A stretch of 11,340 nucleotides of DNA from Bacteroidota bacterium (lineage in GTDB: Bacteria; Bacteroidota; Bacteroidia; UKL13-3), in assembly GCA_018883485.1 (NCBI GenBank), contig VEQB01000045.1:1-11340 (forward strand), written 5' to 3'. The notes under the pieces are model-generated. The model was given only the letters and a program-made list of their open reading frames with translations. It had not been told where the DNA came from and searched no databases. Below, piece by piece: positions 1 through 7,504 of this stretch. Every line of letters begins with the position of its first letter. Position 1 is the stretch's first letter. The position numbers were made by a program, and so were the translations under genes.

Positions 1-1740
1 GGTATTTATGTACCTAACTTATCTTTAGAAGATTCATCGGGTTGTAAAGTAGGAATGCCACCTATTGATACCTTGCTGGTGTATGCTAATCCACAAGTTA
101 ATTTTAGTGTTAGTAAGCGGGTAAACTGTTTGGGCAATGAGGTTAAAGTATTTAGTTTGGTTACACCAGATACTGCCATTGCTCAATATAATTGGTGGAT
201 AGATGGCACTGCTTTAATTGGCAAAGGTCCTTTAGATTATTATTGCAATAGAGTTGGTAATATTCCTATTTTATTAGAAGCCATAGATAACAAAGGTTGC
301 AAAGGATTTAAGGCCGATTCGTTTGCCATTTTGGTGTTTAAAGATTCTATTGCACCACCGGCACCCACAGCATACAGAGCTACAGTAAATTCAGACGAAA
401 TAGTGCAATTTGATATTCGAAGTGTTGCTGTTCCAGATTTAGATCATTATGAAGTAGGATATAGTTTTGTTGGGGGCTTGCCTACTCAAACTAGGGTGAT
501 TAACAATCCTATGGATACCTTTCAGTTGTTTCAAAACTTAAATACTTTACAATATACTTATTCTTATCAATTACGGGCAGTAGATGCTTGCAGAAATATT
601 TCTGAACCAAGTGAAACGCATACTACCATTGAGCTAAAAGCAACTGGTTTAATAAATGCCGTAGAACTTAAGTGGAATCCTTATAAGGGGTGGGATAGTG
701 TTTGGCGTTACAGTGTTTATAGGTTCAATGAACAAACCCGAAACTTTGATAAAATTGCAAGCACCAATGGTTCCACAATTAATTATTTAGATACACAAGT
801 TTTTTGCCATAAATTGTTTAGGTATAAGGTAAGAGGGGAGAAGGCTAATCTTTTTAGTTGGAGTGATAGTGCTGCTGCAGTTCCATTGTTTGAACCTACA
901 ACACCGCAAACACGGGCTGTAAGAGCAACCGTAATTCAGAATAAAGAGGTGCTGGTGCAATGGTGGAAACGAAAGTATAGGTATAGTTTTAAATACGAGT
1001 TAACCCGAATTTCTGATGATCCGCTTGAACCTAAGAAAGTAATATTATTAAGTAGCAGGGATAGTTTTTATATAGATAAATTGGTGGATGTACAACGGTA
1101 TGCCTACGCTTATACTATAAGATTAAAAGATGAGTGCGGTGGATTTGGTGAACCTAGCAATACAGCTCAAAACATAGTATTAAAGTTAGAGGTTGAGAAA
1201 AATGACAAGTTAAGTGAAGACCCTGTTTTACGCTGGGCGCCATACAAAGAGTGGGCTTCTGGGGTTGAGCGCTACGAGCTATTTTTTAGAAATGATAGTT
1301 TAGGTATAGATGAATTAATTGCAACAAGGTATCCCAAAGATACGCTTCAGGCCATTCATAATTATTTAAGTTATGACCAAGATAATTATTGTTATTATGT
1401 GAAGGCTTATCAGCAAGACAGCAATTGGATAGAAAGTATATCTAATGTAAGTTGCATGAGCACAGAACCTAGGTTATATGCACCCAACGCTTTTACCGTA
1501 AATGGTGATAATATAAATGATGGTTTTTTGATTAAAGGTGTATTTGTCAAGCAATTTGAACTACATATTTACGACCGTTGGGGTAACTTAATGTTTTATA
1601 CCACAGATATGAACCAAGCTTGGAATGGTACTTTTGAAGGTCAACCCGCCAAAAATGATGTATATGTTTTTCTAGCTAAAGCTTGGGGGAGAAAAGAAAA
1701 GTTTGCCAGTGTTAAGGGTAATATAACTTTATTACGCTGA
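1..1740 (+). CDS. T9SS type B (gliding motility-associated C-terminal domain) secreted protein, 5'-partial
   Basis: Large extracellular protein whose 5' end lies outside the window: the frame is open from base 1, giving 579 visible residues, so the ATG at 55 is internal. Numbering from that Met, residues 10-95 look like a PKD/Ig-type beta domain (NWWIDG). Four fibronectin-III-like modules follow at about 100-198, 199-280, 281-383 and 384-472. Residues 473-561 form the gliding-motility-associated CTD: APNAFTVNGDNINDGF, IYDRWGNLMF, then a final GNITLLR. In Bacteroidota this type B CTD directs export through the outer-membrane type IX system and is processed there; this family role is established, but the protein's own function is unknown. 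No catalytic domain is visible, so an adhesin or surface-structural role is only an inference. It ends 37 bp before the MBL-fold gene on the same strand. Confidence 0.9.
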   Translation, partial: GIYVPNLSLEDSSGCKVGMPPIDTLLVYANPQVNFSVSKRVNCLGNEVKVFSLVTPDTAIAQYNWWIDGTALIGKGPLDYYCNRVGNIPILLEAIDNKGCKGFKADSFAILVFKDSIAPPAPTAYRATVNSDEIVQFDIRSVAVPDLDHYEVGYSFVGGLPTQTRVINNPMDTFQLFQNLNTLQYTYSYQLRAVDACRNISEPSETHTTIELKATGLINAVELKWNPYKGWDSVWRYSVYRFNEQTRNFDKIASTNGSTINYLDTQVFCHKLFRYKVRGEKANLFSWSDSAAAVPLFEPTTPQTRAVRATVIQNKEVLVQWWKRKYRYSFKYELTRISDDPLEPKKVILLSSRDSFYIDKLVDVQRYAYAYTIRLKDECGGFGEPSNTAQNIVLKLEVEKNDKLSEDPVLRWAPYKEWASGVERYELFFRNDSLGIDELIATRYPKDTLQAIHNYLSYDQDNYCYYVKAYQQDSNWIESISNVSCMSTEPRLYAPNAFTVNGDNINDGFLIKGVFVKQFELHIYDRWGNLMFYTTDMNQAWNGTFEGQPAKNDVYVFLAKAWGRKEKFASVKGNITLLR

Positions 1741-1777
1741 ATTTGATTACATCAAGATTATTCTGCATTTTCACAGC

Positions 1778-2608
1778 ATGGAATTATTTACTATTGAAAC
1801 TGGACATTTTAAGTTAGACGGTGGAGCCATGTTTGGGGTGGTGCCTAAAAGTATTTGGCACAAATTAAATCCAGCCGACGAAAACAATATGATCAGTTTG
1901 GCCATGCGCTGCTTGTTGGTTCAAGACGGAAAAAGATTGATACTGATAGATAATGGCATGGGCAATAAACAAGATGCTAAATTCTTTGGCTATTATTATT
2001 TGCATGGCAGCCATAGTTTAGATGCTTCATTGGCTAAATATGGTTTTAGTAGAGCGGATGTAACAGATATGGTGTTAACGCATTTGCATTTTGACCATTG
2101 TGGTGGAAGTATTGCCTATAATAGCGATAGAACAAAATTAGAAACTACCTTTCCTAACGCAACATATTGGGTATCTGAGGCCCATTGGAATGAGGCTTTA
2201 GCGCCTAATCCAAGAGAGAAAGCGAGCTTTTTAAAGGAGAACATTATGCCCATTCAAGAGAGTGGTCAATTGCAATTGTTGCAGCCAGGGCAGCAATTTC
2301 ATCCCGAAATAGATTTACTATTTACCCAGGGCCATACCCAAAGTATGATGCATCCAATAGTGCCATTTAAAGGATCTAAACTAATCTATTTAGCAGATGT
2401 AATTCCAACGCAAGCCCATCTTCCTATACCTTATGTAATGGGTTATGATGTGCGCCCTTTAGATACCATGAAAGAAAAAACAGATATCTTACAAATGGCT
2501 TTAGAAAATAATTGGGTGTTGTATTTTGAACACGACCCACACTTGCAAGCTTGTACTTTACAACAAACCGAGAAAGGGATTAGAGTAGGAGAGCAGGTTA
2601 GTCTTTAG
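1778..2608 (+). CDS. MBL-fold metallo-hydrolase (lactonase-like)
   Basis: Cytoplasmic-type hydrolase of 276 residues, with no signal peptide. The zinc-binding set of the metallo-beta-lactamase superfamily is complete: HLHFDH with H102, H104, D106 and H107, then H186 in QGHTQSMM, D207 in YLADVIP and H252 in FEHDPH. The N-terminus (GHFKLDGGAMFGVVPKSIW) is typical of a Bacteroidota group related to N-acyl-homoserine lactonases. The substrate is not determinable; a lactone or other ester is a reasonable guess from family resemblance, not shown by sequence. The ATG at 1778 is chosen because the conserved N-terminus begins right there. It has full family length and its C-terminus (TEKGIRVGEQ) looks native. 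It may be cotranscribed with the preceding T9SS gene, since the gap is 37 bp and no terminator is seen. Its TAG stop is also the first three bases of a 7-nt tandem repeat. Confidence 0.88.
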   Translation: MELFTIETGHFKLDGGAMFGVVPKSIWHKLNPADENNMISLAMRCLLVQDGKRLILIDNGMGNKQDAKFFGYYYLHGSHSLDASLAKYGFSRADVTDMVLTHLHFDHCGGSIAYNSDRTKLETTFPNATYWVSEAHWNEALAPNPREKASFLKENIMPIQESGQLQLLQPGQQFHPEIDLLFTQGHTQSMMHPIVPFKGSKLIYLADVIPTQAHLPIPYVMGYDVRPLDTMKEKTDILQMALENNWVLYFEHDPHLQACTLQQTEKGIRVGEQVSL

Positions 2609-2630
2609 CTACTAGCCGTTAGCCATTAGC
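2606..2630. repeat. 7-nt tandem repeat, TAGCNNN x 3.5
   Basis: Three full units plus a half unit lie in tandem: TAGCTAC, TAGCCGT, TAGCCAT, TAGC. The first four bases are invariant and the last three vary. The array starts on the stop codon of the MBL gene and ends 15 bp before a short orphan ORF. It does not fold into a convincing hairpin and is not followed by a T run, so it does not look like an intrinsic terminator. Function unknown. Confidence 0.6.
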
Positions 2631-2645
2631 AAATAATTACAACCA

Positions 2646-2780
2646 ATGACAAATTATCTAAACTTAATTCTGCTTTGGCTTTTATTTTATGCACTACATA
2701 ATGCAATGGCTGCTTCTCTAGTTAAGGTCAACCTCATCTATAAAGATAAAACTTTCGCCGCCAGCGCCCGGATGCCATGA
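2646..2780 (+). pseudogene. Probable N-terminal stub of a membrane protein (isoprenylcysteine carboxyl methyltransferase/NnrU-like?)
   Basis: A 44-codon ORF opens with a strongly hydrophobic helix, MTNYLNLILLWLLFYALHNA, followed by MAASLVKVNL. The pattern of a Trp in a leucine-rich helix, then an ALH motif and a short segment ending in V-K, recalls the first transmembrane helix of Bacteroidota ICMT/NnrU-type integral-membrane methyltransferases. I make that match from memory of the family, so it is tentative. Those proteins are several times longer; this one stops at 2780. From base 2718 onward its codons are simply the antisense of the GH92 gene's 3' end, so only about 24 codons can be original. 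The best reading is a gene cut off by a rearrangement next to the GH92 gene. The alternative is a small single-helix membrane peptide. No ribosome-binding site is evident, which is normal in this phylum. Confidence 0.35.
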
Positions 2781-5633
2781 AGGAATGAGACCATAATTCT
2801 TGGCATGAATTTTAATAAATCTAGCATTAATTGCTTGCTTTAAATTACAATCTATTGTGCGTACAAACAAAGAATCATCTTGTGCTTTTTGTTCCAATTG
2901 ACTAACCTGTATTTCTTTATAAGTAATACCATCATCAGAATAAGAATAAACTACTTCATTAGGTAGAAAAATCCAGGAGCGTTGGTCTTGTAAATAGCGA
3001 CTGCTTATCTGATTTACTTTTTTAATTGTTTTAAGGTCAACGATGGCTTCAAAATCTTGGCCCTGGTACCCTTGCCAATTGCCCTTTCGCCAATCTATAT
3101 CGCCTTGCAGGCCATCTATTAAACCATTGTTACCCCCGGCAGTATATTGGCTATTATAGGTTGCTTTAAGCTCAATTTGATAGGGCTTATTACTTTTTAT
3201 AAAACTTGCATTGGCATAAGTTTTAAAGTTTAGGTTAACGTTTATATGTGCTTGAATGGTGCAAGAATTGTAAATATAAAAAGGTTCTTTATACAATTTT
3301 GGTTCAATACATGTGCTAGTATCCTTTAATCCGAGCAAGCAATAGTAAATTGGTTTGTCTTCAAAATTGCTATACATCTCAATGCGCATAGAATCTTTAA
3401 ATACTTTTCCTTCACCTTCAATTACAGGAATTGCAATTAACTTATCTGTTTTAGCATAATTCTTCTCATCGCTCGTATGCAAAGGAAATAAATCACTATG
3501 CTTGAGGGTAGAGGAGTTTGTGTAAGCTCCCTTATTGATGCGGTATTGGTAGTTTAAATCTTCTGGATTCTTGCTCTTTTTATATTGGATGCTTGTTTTA
3601 TTTTCTAGGTTCAAGATAACTTCATCAAACAATGGATAACCCATTTGATAGTTGGCAAGCCCTGGTGTTACTGGGTAAAAGCCTATTGCACTTAAAACAT
3701 ACCATGCGCTCATTTGGCCACAATCTTCGTTGCCAGATAAACCATCAGGGGCATCATGGTACATTTCTGCCATTATTTTCTTTACTAGTTTTTTAGTTTT
3801 AATTGGATTACCTGTAAAGTTATACAAGTAGGCCATGTGGTGACTAGGTTCGTTTCCATGAGCGTACTGGCCAATTAAACCAGTGATATCAGCTTGTTGT
3901 CTACCTTCTGTTTTGCTAGAGGCGGAGAACAAAGCATCTAGGTGCTGTTCAAATTTTGCATTCCCCCCATACGCCATTATTAAACCTTCAATATCTTGAG
4001 GTACAAAGGTGCTGTATTGCCATGCATTGGCTTCTGTATAATAATTATTCACCTCGGCAGGTTTAAAGGGTTTAAACCAAGTGCCATTGCTTCTAGGTTG
4101 AATAAAGTTGTTTTTAGGATTATACAAAGCTTGCCATTCGGCTCCCGGCGTGTAACCATCATGGTATAAATTGGCATTAGGCCTTCCGCTCATGTTTGCA
4201 AATTGGTTCAAACACCAGTGGTTATAGGCATATTCTAAAGTTTTACTCACAGATTCACTTTCATCTTCTATGCTTAAATAATGTTGTTTTCTAAATGGAG
4301 TTGCACCATAACGGTGATTCAATAAGGTGTTTTCAAAAGCTTGCCAAGCCTCTTCTGTATCAAAGTTTCTAATGCCTTTAGCATAGGCATCTGTAAGCAC
4401 ACTTACAGAATGATACCCAATCATGCAATCGGTTTCATTGCTACTCAATTCCCACATTGGCATCCTGTTTACTTGTGCATTTTGTTCTAAAAAAGTTTTA
4501 ATAAAATCTAAGTTTCTTTCTCGTTGAACCAAATTAAACAAAGGATGTAATGCTCTGAAAGTATCCCATAAACTGAAAACAGTATAATAAGTAAATGGAT
4601 TCTTAGCATCTCCAGGGTAAATTTTACCATCTCTCCCATAGAATTGATGGTCAACATCACTTGCAGTTGATGGATGAATAAAACAATGGTAAAGGGCCGT
4701 ATAAAAAATACGCTGTTGCTCAGTTGTTCCACCTTTTACTTCTATTTTAGAAAGCTCTTTATTCCAGTTTTCTTGAGCTGCTTTGCGCATTTGATCGAAG
4801 CTTACATTTGCAGCTTCCGCATTGTAATTTGCTGCTGCCCCTTTTTCACTAACTCCAGATAGCGCAACAGTTACTTCAATATTTTGCGTGCCTGTAGCAA
4901 ATTCAAATATCACTTTCAACTTCCCACTCGATTGCATGTTATGAAGTTTTATCGAAGAGTCGCTAAACATATAATGTGCTTTAAACTTTTTTGAAAAAAC
5001 CATTTTGAAATATACCTTTTGGTTGGTAGCCCAGGCTTTGCTAAATCTAAAACCCTCAACGGTAGAATCATTCACAACACTTACCTTGCCTTGCAATAAT
5101 TGGTCTCTATGGTTAAGGTCTAAGATGAAGGCTGGCGTGGCATAATCTTTAAAAGTATAACGGTGTTTTGCAGCGCGATTGCTTGCTGTAAGTTCTACTT
5201 TAACTTTAGATTTATCTAATATAACAGCATAATATCCAGGAGATGCCGTTTCGTTTGTATGGCTAAATTTTGAAGCATAATTTTTTGCTTCTATTTCTGC
5301 TGCATAAGTAAAAAAATGATTTCTATTAATTGGCATGATCATTATATCCCCATAATCACTACAACCGGTTCCACTCAAATGAGTATGGCTAAATCCATAA
5401 ATAAGGCTATCACTATAATGGTATCCGCTACAACCATCCCATGAACCATCCACGCGAGTATCAGGACCCACTTGCACCATTCCAAAAGGAACCACAGGCC
5501 CCGGGAAAGTATGTCCGTGCCCACCTGTACCCACCATTGGGTTAACCAATTTGGTATAGTCTTTTTGAGCGTAAAGCTGAAAGAAAGGAAATGCTATTAT
5601 AGCAAGAAGGAAATAGGATTTAAAAAAATGCAT
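2718..5633 (-). CDS. GH92 family exo-alpha-mannosidase, Sec-exported
   Basis: Hydrolyses terminal alpha-mannose (typically alpha-1,2, -1,3, -1,4 or -1,6 links in N-glycans or mannans) with inversion and Ca2+; linkage cannot be read from sequence. The start is placed at 5633, giving 971 residues, because a clean signal peptide begins there (MHFFKSYFLLAIIAFPFFQLYA, cut before QKD). The frame extends to an ATG at 5666, but that would put a polar segment before it and overlap rlmF. GH92 hallmarks, numbered from the chosen start: GGHGHTFPGPVVPFG (37-51), GCSGYHYSD (67-75), GTGCSDYGD, WELSSNETD (394-402), EANAWQYSTFVPQD (534-547, with the likely catalytic-acid Glu534), HGNEPSHH (592-599) and GNEDCGQMSAWYV (634-646). 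Residues about 740-815 resemble a chitobiase/hexosaminidase C-terminal domain, and 825-971 an F5/8 type C-like beta-sandwich ending FIFIDEVDLN. There is no lipobox Cys and no T9SS tail, so it is probably periplasmic. It lies 23 bp downstream of rlmF. Confidence 0.95.
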   Translation of the reverse strand: MHFFKSYFLLAIIAFPFFQLYAQKDYTKLVNPMVGTGGHGHTFPGPVVPFGMVQVGPDTRVDGSWDGCSGYHYSDSLIYGFSHTHLSGTGCSDYGDIMIMPINRNHFFTYAAEIEAKNYASKFSHTNETASPGYYAVILDKSKVKVELTASNRAAKHRYTFKDYATPAFILDLNHRDQLLQGKVSVVNDSTVEGFRFSKAWATNQKVYFKMVFSKKFKAHYMFSDSSIKLHNMQSSGKLKVIFEFATGTQNIEVTVALSGVSEKGAAANYNAEAANVSFDQMRKAAQENWNKELSKIEVKGGTTEQQRIFYTALYHCFIHPSTASDVDHQFYGRDGKIYPGDAKNPFTYYTVFSLWDTFRALHPLFNLVQRERNLDFIKTFLEQNAQVNRMPMWELSSNETDCMIGYHSVSVLTDAYAKGIRNFDTEEAWQAFENTLLNHRYGATPFRKQHYLSIEDESESVSKTLEYAYNHWCLNQFANMSGRPNANLYHDGYTPGAEWQALYNPKNNFIQPRSNGTWFKPFKPAEVNNYYTEANAWQYSTFVPQDIEGLIMAYGGNAKFEQHLDALFSASSKTEGRQQADITGLIGQYAHGNEPSHHMAYLYNFTGNPIKTKKLVKKIMAEMYHDAPDGLSGNEDCGQMSAWYVLSAIGFYPVTPGLANYQMGYPLFDEVILNLENKTSIQYKKSKNPEDLNYQYRINKGAYTNSSTLKHSDLFPLHTSDEKNYAKTDKLIAIPVIEGEGKVFKDSMRIEMYSNFEDKPIYYCLLGLKDTSTCIEPKLYKEPFYIYNSCTIQAHINVNLNFKTYANASFIKSNKPYQIELKATYNSQYTAGGNNGLIDGLQGDIDWRKGNWQGYQGQDFEAIVDLKTIKKVNQISSRYLQDQRSWIFLPNEVVYSYSDDGITYKEIQVSQLEQKAQDDSLFVRTIDCNLKQAINARFIKIHAKNYGLIPSWHPGAGGESFIFIDEVDLN

Positions 5634-5656
5634 GTGCCAATTTAATAACTCTTTGT

Positions 5657-6610
5657 TTACTTCCAAGTACTAGCCCAGCTTTTTTGTTGCTCTTTATTAA
5701 GAAAGGTCCAAGCAACAATGCGACTTATCTTATTACCCGTGCTCAATGGAATGGTTTTTACAGTGGTAACTCCAACCTTTTCTAAGATGTGGTATATACT
5801 TTCTAGATGTTCTGATTTTGACACTAAAGTAGAGAACCATAGGCAAGAACTTGCGTAGGCTTTGCTTTGTAAAATCATGGTTTTTACAAATTGGGCTTCT
5901 CCACCTTTACAACATAATTCTAAACTTTGGCCACCAAAATTAAGTTTAACTTTACTCACCCTTTGTTGTTTTAGATTGCTCAGTTTTTTTAGGGTTCCAG
6001 CATTTGCTTCGGCCATAGAGGCATGAAAAGGTGGATTACAAATACTTATTTCGAAGCGCTCGTTGGGTTCAATAATACCTTTAAAAATATCTTGTGCTTT
6101 GGTTTGTAAACGCAACTGCACCTTATTCTTTAAACTATCATTGTTCTTAACTATAATTTCTGCAGCGCTTAAGGCAACCGGGTCTATGTCTGAACCAACA
6201 AAGCTCCAACCATATTCTACCTCACCAATAATGGGATAAATACAATTGGCGCCAACGCCTATATCTATGCATTTTATTTGAGCACCAATGGGGGTTTTTC
6301 CTTTGTTAACTTTTCCTAAGAGATCGGCCATATAGTGCAAGTAATCTGCCCTGCCGGGTATAGGCGGACATAAATACCCTTCCGGGATTTCCCAATAGTC
6401 TATATGGTAATAATGTTTTAATAAAGCACTGTTAAGCATCATTACTGCTTTAGGATTTGCAAAATCAATGGAAGTGTTACCAAAGGCATTTACATGCACA
6501 AATTCTTGCAAGGCAGGAAAGCTAATACATAGTTCTTCTAAGGGATATCTACCTCTGTGTTTATTGCGTGAATGCAGGTATGGTTTATCCCAAGAATTTT
6601 TGTATTCCAT
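5657..6610 (-). CDS. rlmF: 23S rRNA (adenine(1618)-N6)-methyltransferase RlmF
   Basis: Cytoplasmic SAM-dependent enzyme that puts N6-methyl on A1618 of 23S rRNA. The 317 residues match the family throughout. The N-terminal signature is SRNKHRGRY (14-22), SIDFANPKAV and EGYLCPPIPGRADY (77-90). The SAM-binding glycine loop is IDIGVGANCIYPIIG (115-129), with the acidic motif GSDIDP at 139-144. The adenine N6-methyltransferase catalytic motif is NPPF (192-195), followed by HAS. The ATG at 6610 opens directly onto the conserved N-terminus. It is divergent from dapD, with 78 bp between the two starts, and is probably the first gene of a two-gene unit with GH92; that pairing looks positional rather than functional. 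Confidence 0.95.
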   Translation of the reverse strand: MEYKNSWDKPYLHSRNKHRGRYPLEELCISFPALQEFVHVNAFGNTSIDFANPKAVMMLNSALLKHYYHIDYWEIPEGYLCPPIPGRADYLHYMADLLGKVNKGKTPIGAQIKCIDIGVGANCIYPIIGEVEYGWSFVGSDIDPVALSAAEIIVKNNDSLKNKVQLRLQTKAQDIFKGIIEPNERFEISICNPPFHASMAEANAGTLKKLSNLKQQRVSKVKLNFGGQSLELCCKGGEAQFVKTMILQSKAYASSCLWFSTLVSKSEHLESIYHILEKVGVTTVKTIPLSTGNKISRIVAWTFLNKEQQKSWASTWK

Positions 6611-6620
6611 TATTGCGAAT

Positions 6621-6652
6621 CTAATGTATTAAGCAATTAACGCCAATACCAA
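6621..6652 (-). promoter_or_regulatory. Candidate Bacteroidota-type promoter for rlmF
   Basis: On the minus strand there is TTG (6652-6650), a 21-nt spacer, then TACATTAG (6628-6621). The Bacteroidota sigma-ABfr consensus is TTTG/TTG near -33 and TAnnTTTG near -7; this -7 box has one mismatch. The box ends 11 nt before the rlmF ATG, so the leader would be only a few bases. It lies in the 78-bp divergent rlmF/dapD spacer. Such short motifs occur by chance in AT-rich DNA, so this is a weak call. Confidence 0.28.
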
Positions 6653-6688
6653 TTTGCTATTCTCCTTCCATGTTTGCACATTTGCCGC

Positions 6689-7501
6689 ATGGAATTGCAA
6701 CAAATGATAGAAAGCGCTTGGGATAACCGCGCTTTGCTTAAAGAAAATAATACACAACAAGCTATTGAAGAAGTTATTGAAAAACTTGATAAAGGAATAA
6801 TTCGTGTTGCGCAGCCCACTGCCGCTGGTTGGCAAGTAAATGATTGGATTAAAAAAGCGGTGATTTTATATTTTCCTATTCGCCAAATGGAAACGATAGA
6901 AGTGGGTCCTATGGAATTTCATGATAAAATGGCGCTTAAACGCAATTATGCCGAGCTAGGTGTTAGAGTGGTACCGCATGGAATTGCACGTTATGGTGCT
7001 TACTTGGCCAAAGGAGTTATTATGATGCCAAGCTACGTAAATATTGGTGCTTATGTAGATGAAGGAACAATGGTAGATACTTGGGCAACGGTTGGTTCTT
7101 GCGCACAAATAGGAAAGCATGTTCATTTAAGTGGAGGAGTGGGAATTGGTGGTGTATTAGAGCCGGTTCAAGCCGCACCTGTAATAATAGAAGACAATTG
7201 TTTTATTGGTTCAAGGTGTATTGTGGTAGAAGGCGTTAGGGTAGAGCAGGAGGCCGTTTTAGGAGCTGGAGTAACCTTAACCATGAGTACTAAAATAATT
7301 GATGTAACAGGGGATAAACCTATAGAATACAAAGGTATAGTGCCTGCTCGTTCTGTAGTTATACCTGGGTCTTATACCAAGGAATTTGCCGCGGGGCAAT
7401 TTCAAGTGCCTTGTGCCTTAATTATTGGCAAACGTAAACCTAGTACAGATTTAAAGACTTCTCTTAACAATGCCTTAAGAGAATATGATGTAGCCGTATA
7501 A
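6689..7501 (+). CDS. dapD: 2,3,4,5-tetrahydropyridine-2,6-dicarboxylate N-succinyltransferase
   Basis: Transfers succinyl from succinyl-CoA to tetrahydrodipicolinate, the committed step of the succinylase branch making meso-diaminopimelate and lysine. It is a cytoplasmic trimer. The start is set at the ATG at 6689, giving 270 residues, close to the usual ~274. A TTG at 6674 in the same frame would add five residues with no family match. The N-terminal helical domain begins ELQQMIESAWDNR. The middle is a left-handed beta-helix of hexapeptide repeats, running from about GVIMMPSYVNIGAYVDEGTM through GSCAQIGKHVHLSGG, GIGGVLEP and IEDNCFIGSRC to VVEGV. The C-terminus has GIVPARSVVIPG and CALIIGKRK. 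It indicates that this organism uses the succinylated rather than the diaminopimelate aminotransferase or dehydrogenase route. The stop lies 3 bp from the stop of the convergent DUF4290 gene. Confidence 0.97.
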   Translation: MELQQMIESAWDNRALLKENNTQQAIEEVIEKLDKGIIRVAQPTAAGWQVNDWIKKAVILYFPIRQMETIEVGPMEFHDKMALKRNYAELGVRVVPHGIARYGAYLAKGVIMMPSYVNIGAYVDEGTMVDTWATVGSCAQIGKHVHLSGGVGIGGVLEPVQAAPVIIEDNCFIGSRCIVVEGVRVEQEAVLGAGVTLTMSTKIIDVTGDKPIEYKGIVPARSVVIPGSYTKEFAAGQFQVPCALIIGKRKPSTDLKTSLNNALREYDVAV

Positions 7502-7504
7502 AAA

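Noticed and set aside
2609..2660. Intrinsic terminator between the convergent MBL and GH92 genes
   Set aside because: No stable stem with a following T run could be found on either strand; the heptamer repeat has no inverted partner.
5634..5666. Longer GH92 reading from an ATG at 5666, overlapping the end of rlmF by 10 bp
   Set aside because: It adds MEVNKELLNWH in front of an otherwise well-formed signal peptide; exported proteins of this family start at the signal peptide, so the ATG at 5633 fits better.
6674..6688. TTG start for dapD five codons upstream of the ATG
   Set aside because: The added residues HICR have no family counterpart and the ATG at 6689 gives the conserved N-terminus and normal length.
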